A stretch of 64,000 bases of DNA. Source: Nannochloropsis oceanica (lineage: Eukaryota; Sar; Eustigmatophyceae; Eustigmatales; Monodopsidaceae). The notes beneath the pieces were generated by a model. The model did no database searches and was not told the origin of the DNA. It was given only the letters and a program-made list of their open reading frames with translations. A program made the position numbers and the translations under genes. Below, piece after piece: positions 57,501-64,000 of the stretch. Where the stretch lies: assembly GCA_004519485.1 (NCBI GenBank), contig CP038134.1, positions 1 to 64,000 of the forward strand. Reading direction: 5' to 3'. Position 1 is the stretch's first letter. Every line of letters begins with the position of its first letter.

Positions 57501-59784
57501 CTGCTGCATCATTGGCAACTACTACTCCTTAAAGGTGCGTCCTCCCTCCCTCCCTCCCTCCCGCCCTCCTTTCCACCTTCTCCCCTTCGCTTCCACGGCC
57601 CAGTCAAAATGGATCGGGACGACGCCCCCCCGAATCCCAGGTTCCTCTCATCCACCCACATTGTTGGCACTCCTCTCCCTTCCTCCCTCCCTTCAGGGTC
57701 AGCACGAACGCGCAGTCATGTACTTCCAGCGGGCTCTGAAGCTCAACCGAAAGTTCCTCTTTGCATGGTAAAGAGGGAGGGAGGGCAAGAGAGGGGAAGA
57801 GAGAGGGAGGGTGGCGGGGCGGCGGGGGGGGGGTAAGGAAGGGAGGGAGGGAGGGTCATGATTCTCATCTACCTCCACCTGTTTCTCCGCTTGGGCAGGA
57901 CGCTCATGGGCCACGGGTTCTTGGAGATGAAAAATACGGGGGCAGCTATCGAGGTGAGGGGATGGAGAGAGGGAGGGAAGGAGGGGGCTTTTAAAGAATG
58001 CCCTCGACTGGAGCAAGGTTTTCCACCCTACTTACCCTCCCTCCCTCCCCCTCCCTCCCTCCCTCCCTCCCTCCCTCCCTCCCTCCTAGGCCTACCGGCG
58101 CGCCGTCGACATCAACCCTCGCGACTACCGCGCCTGGTACGGTCTGGGGCAGACGTACGAATTACTTCAGATGTATTTCTATGCCATCTACTACTATCGG
58201 AAGGCCGCCACCCTCCGCCCTTTCGACGCACGCATGTGGTGTGCCCTGGTAGGATGCACCTCCGCATTCCTTCCTTCCCTCCCTCCCTACTCTCCCTCCC
58301 TTCCTCCCCCCCTCCCTCCCTCCTTCCCCCCTGACTTGCTCTTTTATTTCCTCTCTACTCGATATTTTCGACTTTTCCTCTTTCCTCTGTATTTGCTCTT
58401 TACGATCTCAGCCCTTCCCTCTTCCGTCCCTCCCTCCCTCCCTCGCCCATCGGTCCAGGGCGTCTGCTACGAGAATTTGGATCGTCGCGCCGAAGCCATC
58501 AAGTGCCACGAGCGGGCGGTGTGCAACAACGACAGGTACCGAGGGAGGGAGGAAAGGAGGGAGGGAGGGAAGGAGGGAGGGAGGGCGAAGGAGAAGGAAG
58601 AAATAAGGGGGCGATTCGTCGAGCCATGATTGATGCCTTACCCTCATTCCGTGCCTCTTGTTTCTTCTTTACTATGCCTAATCTAAGCTCGATCCTCTCT
58701 CTGTGCCTGATCGGCTTTATCAATTTATTCCTGGTGTGCGCTTGACCCACTCCTTGGGCTCTTATTCAATTCCTTTCAACCCCTGATGTCCTTCGAAGAA
58801 GAAGCCACCGACTCCTCCCACCGTCTTTTTCCCCCTTCCTCTCTCCTCCCTTCACTCCCTTTGTACCTCAGGGAAGGTATCGCCACTGCCAAGCTCGCCC
58901 GTCTCTATCGGGACGACGAGGAGGAGAGCAAAGCCGCCCGCTGCTATCAGCGACACCTTGAGACGCGGCAAGGATACCAGGTAGGGAGGGAGGGAGGGAG
59001 GGAACGAAGGATTGAGTATAAGAGGTAGGACGGGAAGGGGGCAGTAAAGGAAATGAAAGTCTAGTGTAGAATGTATTGGTGTTCAGTGATGGGATTCATG
59101 TTTATATACTCATGTATTTACATATTTCCATATTTATCAAATCTGTCATCTCCAACCAACAGACCGACGGGAGCAGCGACACAGTGGATGCCCTTCTCTT
59201 CTTGGCACATTACCACATTCGAGGGCGCGACCTGCATACAGCCTCGCTGTACTGCAATCGCCTGCTCGATATGGGGGGGCGAGTAAGGCGCAGAGGGGTT
59301 GAAGGAGGGAGGCATGGAAGGAGGGAATGGAGTGTCGGGCCTCGGAAAGAAGATGCACGCCAACGTCACATGTACACATACACAACGTTTAAATCGTACA
59401 CAACAAATGAAGTCATTATCTCACACTTTATATTTCCGTGACTACATTCAACAGGAGCAAGAGGAGGCCAAGGCTCTTCTCCGAGAGATCCGCAGTATGG
59501 AAGGGCAAGAGGAAGATGAAGAGATGGGGGGAGGAGAAAGGGGGGGGAGGGAAAGTATTGGCGCGTTCCGTGTCTTTGAAAACGAAGAAAGCTTTATGGA
59601 TTCGTCATTCTCGTCCACTGAGGCATCGAGAGTGGAGGCCACACCAGACTTTAACAGCGGCACCAGCAGCCGTAGGATGACGCGGCAACAAGCGGCGGCC
59701 GCAACGGCGGCAGCAGCGGCAGCAGTGGCAGGAGGAGATAGAAGAGGGCGAAGGGTGACGGGGGCTCGATCGCCTGAGATTTAG
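54516..59784 (+). CDS. CDC23: Anaphase-promoting complex subunit 8 (CDC23)
   Basis: TPR subunit of the APC/C ubiquitin ligase, which drives mitotic exit by marking cyclins and securin. Eighteen exons join in frame to 812 residues, longer than the usual ~600 because of inserted low-complexity loops. The N-terminal part has [26 protein letters not shown] and [20 protein letters not shown], then [15 protein letters not shown]. Poly-Ala/Gly and poly-Gln/Gly loops come from exons at about 56041-56160 and 56375-56510. The diagnostic core is [93 protein letters not shown] and [20 protein letters not shown], all very close to CDC23. [15 protein letters not shown] matches the C-terminal family end; a further ~90 residues are acidic and Ser/Ala-rich. 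ATG 54585 is an alternative start. Confidence 0.94.
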
Positions 59785-60644
59785 ATTGTTTTTGAAGAAG
59801 TTGTAAAAACCAATGAACGTCCTTGCTAATGAAGCTACTTGTTTGTAGGGATTGAATCGCCATCAACTTGCTCAGACATATTTTCAGCATGCTAGCCTTG
59901 ACAATTCTTTTTAATTTATGTTTATAATAATCGATTAAAGTTGATAAGTTCTTATGAAATGCTAGTACAAGGTACGGAAAGTGGCGCGCATACAATACCC
60001 GTCAACCAACCCCGGCGGCCTCATCAGAGTTGTTACTTGACACACAATGCACGAGACTTTTTGTTGTGGTCGCTGAATTACCTAGCGGCGAAGTGTGTTC
60101 AAGCGGCGTCCCTCCGTAAATAATTAGTGGGAGAGCCTCGTTTAATGCTCAGAGTGACGCATTGTGGCAGAAAACCCATCATGTCCACCACTGGCGTCAA
60201 CCTCCCCTCTCTTCGTGCGCTATGAACCACTTTTGTTTTTGAAGGCGTAATCGAGAAAGCGCTCTACCTATTTTTATGAGATATCCGAAGACTTCAATGG
60301 GCTGGGTTGAGGAGAGTTACGGGAGAGGTAGGCCTCGGAAAACCTCAAGCTTCCCTCTATTAATGCACCATGAAACGCCTCGGGTTTGAAATGCCGGAGT
60401 TGAACCCACCGTTTCACCAAACGCACGCGTTTTTCGATGGACTTTGCAACCAGCAAATCGTCGGTCATGTACCCTCTCAAGGGAGGATAATGTAATAAAT
60501 ATCTACAGAGAGAGTAAATCTTCTTAGAGTGATGTTCTGCTGCTGCTATCTAGGCGTTGCATTTCCCCGTCTGAGCCAGTTTACCTTGCTCCTTATACAC
60601 CCCCTCCACTACAACTACACATCGACAATTCCACTACCTACAGG
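59785..60644. other. Intergenic region between CDC23 and the multi-pass protein gene
   Basis: 860 bases, AT-rich near 59880-59950, without arrays. A GGTTCAACTCC box on the minus strand near 60394-60406 resembles a tRNA B box, but no cloverleaf can be drawn. No gene. Confidence 0.45.
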
Positions 60645-61688
60645 ATGCTATCGTCAGCACAGGACGGCAGCGATGAGTACTCCCTGCTGGAAAAGAATGA
60701 TGTTATAGGGTCGTCTACGTTCTGCATTTCCGGTTCATCTTTTTACCACACCAATTCTGAAAGCCTGCAGCACACACCCGATCTCTGTGCTCCTGTCGAG
60801 GCCTCTCCGCTACCTGCGGCTGTCCGTCTACGAAATTGCCTACATTCCAGCCTACAAAACCGCTATTTTTGGGCAAATCTTGTCTATTTGTTTTACTGTT
60901 CATGCATGCTCTGCGTCGATTTCGTCGATTACGGCAAGGAAACTAATGACAAGCTGTACTACTTCTTTGGCATGGTCCACTTCCTCAACGCGTGGATGTA
61001 TTGGTACGCCTGGAAAGACGTTCGGTGGCGGGACCCAATCTTATATCCAGAATATTTAAATGTCGTCGGTGCAGCCCTTTACCTGTGGTCATCCAGCCTC
61101 TACCGCCGCGAGTCCGGCCCGCACGACGCCGCCACCTCCCACATTCACGTCATTGAGACCTGTGCGGCGATCGTCGAGTTGCTCGCCTGCGTCGGATGGG
61201 CCTTCACGTGGCATCTGACCTATGAACGCGTCCCAGGGCGAGGCTATACATTGGATGATCCTGACGTGTGGGCATTGCTGACGATATTTGCTGCAGCCAT
61301 TACGTATGTAGTGTATAACTTGCAGATCCTGGCGCACCCCGATTGGTACAGCGACAATGAGGTGTATTTTTTGGGTGACATTTCCTATGCGATGAATGGG
61401 GTGCTCTATTTATTGGCAGGGCTGAGGGATGACGGATGGTTTTGGTGGATGCCCTTAATGGGAAATTTCTACACCTTTGCTCCATCTTCCTCTTCCCCTT
61501 CATCGATGGGTGTGGAGGCGCAGGAAGAGGAGATGAAATCTCCCTTGCTGGCTGTGGTGGTTAGAAGAGAGAAAGTGGAAAAGAAAGAGCGGCAGAATCA
61601 AATTTGGAACGCATGGGGCATGCCGCGGAAAAAGATTCAAGGGTTCGGGATGATAGAAGAGAGTGGTACCAGAGGAGCAATTGCTTAA
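60645..61688 (+). CDS. Intronless multi-pass membrane protein, family unknown
   Basis: A single open frame of 347 residues, one of two intronless genes here. The first ~65 residues are hydrophilic. Hydrophobic segments follow at about 72-90 (NLVYLFYCSCMLCVDFVDYG), 104-122 (LYYFFGMVHFLNAWMYWYAW), 137-152 (LNVVGAALYLWSSSLY), 170-190 (CAAIVELLACVGWAFTWHL), 212-228 (LLTIFAAAITYVVYNLQIL), 243-262 (GDISYAMNGVLYLLAGL) and 265-278 (WFWWMPLMGNFYTF), so six or seven helices rich in Trp and Tyr. The C-terminal ~70 residues are charged. The even composition and absence of repeat-derived sequence support a real gene. I do not recognise the family, so no function is offered. Confidence 0.75.
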   Translation: MLSSAQDGSDEYSLLEKNDVIGSSTFCISGSSFYHTNSESLQHTPDLCAPVEASPLPAAVRLRNCLHSSLQNRYFWANLVYLFYCSCMLCVDFVDYGKETNDKLYYFFGMVHFLNAWMYWYAWKDVRWRDPILYPEYLNVVGAALYLWSSSLYRRESGPHDAATSHIHVIETCAAIVELLACVGWAFTWHLTYERVPGRGYTLDDPDVWALLTIFAAAITYVVYNLQILAHPDWYSDNEVYFLGDISYAMNGVLYLLAGLRDDGWFWWMPLMGNFYTFAPSSSSPSSMGVEAQEEEMKSPLLAVVVRREKVEKKERQNQIWNAWGMPRKKIQGFGMIEESGTRGAIA

Positions 61689-62543
61689 GGGAAGAAGCAC
61701 GGACATGTCTGTCATTTTCGTTACCGGAATTACACCAGAGAAGAAAAACGAGGAGAAATGTAGAGATCTATAATGATTAAGAATGGGAGAGAGTAGGTAT
61801 TGATGCATGTATAAGTCATCTCCCAACCCCCGTGGTGAGGGTGGGTTGGTGAGGAGAAGAAATAGAATTGAGTAATGCATACAACGAGCCTTGGAGGCTT
61901 TGGTGTGTGAGAGCAAGCACGAGGAGGGCAGCTGCAATAAGTAGGTAGGGAGATGGAAGAAGAGAAAATGCTGGGAGTAAAACTCCTTTTGCTTGTTCCT
62001 CACGCAGTATGACTCAAATGTGAGTACCAAATGATGCATCCGGGCACAGCTTGCGTAAATGAATATAGCAAAGCAATGGATACGAAGTTAATTTCAAATG
62101 AGAACCGATTAATGACATTCACTGGCTTTCTTTCAATTATGTAAGTTCTGTTTCCTACGTCATCCTCTTTATCCTCATCTTCTCAAGGACGCAAATCTGC
62201 ACACACGACAGCACTTTGAGGCCAACTGCCTCTTTCTCTCTCACAGCGGCCTAGACCTCTAATCGCCTTCCCTGTGTGCTTTACAAGTGTCTTATCGTGT
62301 TCCTAATCAACTTTCCTCAATGCATCATTTCTCCACGACTCAGCCTGGCACCCACCGCCTAGTGACCTGCACATATTAAATAGGTTGGAGGAGAGCGTCA
62401 AAATGTCAGTCTACTACGTCACGCCTTCTCGTATAATTCAAAGACAGATACCCGCACACCAATAAGCCTTTCTAGTCAAGCACCATACTCGCGTTCATAT
62501 ACATATCATACATACATTCGTCATGCAATCCCCCTCCCCTGCC
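61689..62543. other. Convergent intergenic region between multi-pass protein and allantoicase genes
   Basis: 855 bases, AT-richer than the genes, without GGGA arrays. A weak hairpin (CCAACCC ... GGGTTGG, about 61825-61850) lies in the 3' flank of the + gene. Nothing else is seen. Confidence 0.45.
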
Positions 62544-63959
62544 TCACAACCGCGCCACCTCCACCTCTCGCCTACCTCCGTTTTCTGGCACCCGCCTCCC
62601 CAATGCGCGCAACCGTGAAATGCCTCCATCCGGGTATATGGTTAGCTTCAAATGAGTAACCGGCCCTACCCCCCCCTCCATCTCCTCCCCCTCATCGCCC
62701 CCCTCCTCGAACCACGCCTGGCAGTCCGGCCCAAGCTTCGTCCGCCTTAGCAGCACCTTCCACTCAATCTGTCCCTGTCCCTCCGCCGTCAAGACCTCTC
62801 TATTTGTCATCAAGGTCGACAACCTCACCCCCTCCACCTGACAGCTTTCAGGATAATTTCCCTTGAACCATTTCGTATCAATTTCCAACTGCTCAACCTT
62901 CCCCAGCGTTCCGAGCCGCAAAATCGCATAATCACTTCCAGGTACCTTAATCAACCCTCCCTCCCCCGGCTCCAACACCGGCGGCCTTGTCAGCTTTCGT
63001 GCCGTTTCCCACCCATCTCCCATGTTGATACCCCTCCCGGGGTTTATCAAATTCCGTGGGTGGCCATAATGTTTATCACTGCACCCCACGGCCTTCCCTC
63101 CATTCTCCGCCGCTGCCAAGTCAAGGAGCTGTGACGTGGGCACCATATCCCAATCTCTTGCCACCTCCCCGTACACCCTCAACCGCGCTATGCCCCCATC
63201 TGGAAACATGTTCAGCCTCAAGTGCGTAAACCGCTCTTTTGTCGTTACATTAAAGTAGTTATGGCACGTATCCTTGTAGCCAGCACCAAGGGTTGTGAAA
63301 GGCAGCACTGTTGTCCACTCCTCTGACCCAACCCGCTCCACATGCGACAGCTCCTCTTCCGTGGCCTTGCTCCCCATTTTATCCCCCTTCGGCGCCCGTG
63401 CCCGAGCCACAGTAAGCCATTGCAGAATGCCAGAAGCCTCGTCATTGTCATTAAGGGTGGCGGCTTGGATGGAGCAGCGCGGGACGTAATTCCCTGTAAA
63501 ATGGGACGTATCCACATCGATCCCCATAATGCGCCCCGGGAATGCCATCTTAATAATGCACCAATCATGGCCTGCAATACGCTTCCGCCGAGTCTCCCAC
63601 CCGTCCATCCACTTGCCGCAGGTCGTGAATTTCTCTGCGATAAACACAGGCTCTTCATGATTAAGCATGTTTTCCGCCGCGGCGAACCAGTCGTCGGTCG
63701 CAAAACACACCTTAGCACCAAACCGTCCCAAGGCCAAATCCGTCTCTTCCACAAAATCAGGCGGCGCAGCTGTGCCGGTGAGTATGATGGGGCGATCGGC
63801 CATGGTGGTTTGAAGGAGGGCGGTGGAAATGCCTGTGGAATGGGAGAGTACGGGATGTGACATGGGGGGGTGACTGACTGCATGGGAGACAAGGAAGGAC
63901 TGGAATAGAGACGCGATAGCGCTAGACTGTCGCCAGATAACGCCGGTCTTTCTAAGCAT
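62544..63959 (-). CDS. Allantoicase (allantoate amidinohydrolase)
   Basis: Splits allantoate to ureidoglycolate and urea in purine breakdown, so it helps salvage nitrogen. A single frame of 471 residues, intronless, made of the two homologous beta-jellyroll allantoicase repeats. Repeat 1: ATDDWFAAAENML, GKWMDGWETRRKR, HDWCIIKMAFPGRIMGIDVD, THFTGNYVP-type SHFTGNYVPRCSIQAA, FTHLRLNMFPDGGIARLRVY. Repeat 2: SDKHYGHPRNLINPGRGINM, GDGWETARK, YAILRLGTLGKVEQLEIDT, KWFKGNYPESCQVEGVRL, VTHLKLTIYPDGGISRLRAL. An N-terminal extension of 52 residues precedes MADRPIILTG; it may be a spurious leader, with the true start at 63803. The last three residues are ARL, which fits the peroxisomal PTS1 consensus. No other purine genes lie nearby. 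Confidence 0.94.
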   Translation of the reverse strand: MLRKTGVIWRQSSAIASLFQSFLVSHAVSHPPMSHPVLSHSTGISTALLQTTMADRPIILTGTAAPPDFVEETDLALGRFGAKVCFATDDWFAAAENMLNHEEPVFIAEKFTTCGKWMDGWETRRKRIAGHDWCIIKMAFPGRIMGIDVDTSHFTGNYVPRCSIQAATLNDNDEASGILQWLTVARARAPKGDKMGSKATEEELSHVERVGSEEWTTVLPFTTLGAGYKDTCHNYFNVTTKERFTHLRLNMFPDGGIARLRVYGEVARDWDMVPTSQLLDLAAAENGGKAVGCSDKHYGHPRNLINPGRGINMGDGWETARKLTRPPVLEPGEGGLIKVPGSDYAILRLGTLGKVEQLEIDTKWFKGNYPESCQVEGVRLSTLMTNREVLTAEGQGQIEWKVLLRRTKLGPDCQAWFEEGGDEGEEMEGGVGPVTHLKLTIYPDGGISRLRALGRRVPENGGRREVEVARL

Positions 63960-64000
63960 GTTTCCATATCATTGTCATCGTAGTATCACACACTGAAGAA

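Noticed and set aside
60391-60413. tRNA-like B box (GGTTCAACTCC) on the minus strand
   Set aside because: No A box at the right distance and no acceptor, D or T stem can be paired.
1-64000. Many long frames of PPSLPPSL or GGREGGRE repeats on both strands
   Set aside because: They are translations of (TCCC)n and (GGGA)n arrays, which are open in all frames because the repeat has no stop. They overlap introns of well-supported genes.

Overview
The window is nuclear DNA of a eukaryotic microalga. Genes are split into many short GT-AG introns and lie on both strands. Three proteins carry a secretory signal followed by an AF-type cleavage site (SAF|VLP, AAF|VLP, DAF|HMP), the bipartite plastid import signal of algae with a red-algal-derived secondary plastid. 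Together with the (GGGA)n/(TCCC)n-filled introns this points to a stramenopile, most likely a eustigmatophyte of the Nannochloropsis/Microchloropsis type. The organism is inferred; no marker gene was compared.

Layout: 1-268 end of an unrecognised + gene; 901-8295 lysosomal-type alpha-mannosidase (+); 9072-10770 seven-helix membrane protein (-); 11177-13046 TL29/ascorbate-peroxidase-like thylakoid lumen protein (+); 13654-18220 ankyrin-PP2C phosphatase (+); 19526-25285 B-box plus TKL-like kinase (+); 26515-30040 plastid PHT4/SLC17-type anion transporter (-); 30829-31988 ribosomal protein eL31 (+); 33876-35805 Ddi1-like retropepsin with a secretory leader (+); 36253-39040 protoporphyrinogen oxidase (-); 39732-40958 HemK2/N6AMT1 methyltransferase (+); 41465-45400 PRP19 (+); 46584-48264 AAAP amino acid transporter (+); 48719-54097 BRCT-containing family X DNA polymerase (-); 54516-59784 APC8/CDC23 (+); 60645-61688 intronless multi-pass protein (+); 62544-63959 allantoicase (-). 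For most spliced genes the exon phases were followed through and close without frame conflict.

The genes form no operon or pathway cluster. They cover housekeeping (ribosome, splicing, APC/C, translation termination), plastid functions (tetrapyrrole synthesis, anion transport, lumen protein), purine salvage and signalling. Four neighbouring pairs are divergent and may share promoters: 9072/11177, 26515/30829, 36253/39732 and 48719/54516.

The dominant non-coding feature is a tetranucleotide repeat in almost every intron. On the sense strand the donor end tends to be (GGGA)n and the acceptor end (TCCC)n, whichever genomic strand carries the gene. The two ends of one intron are therefore complementary. 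The same repeat creates many long spurious reading frames of PPSL or GGRE repeats, which are left out. No CRISPR array, rRNA, convincing tRNA, insertion sequence or viral element was found.
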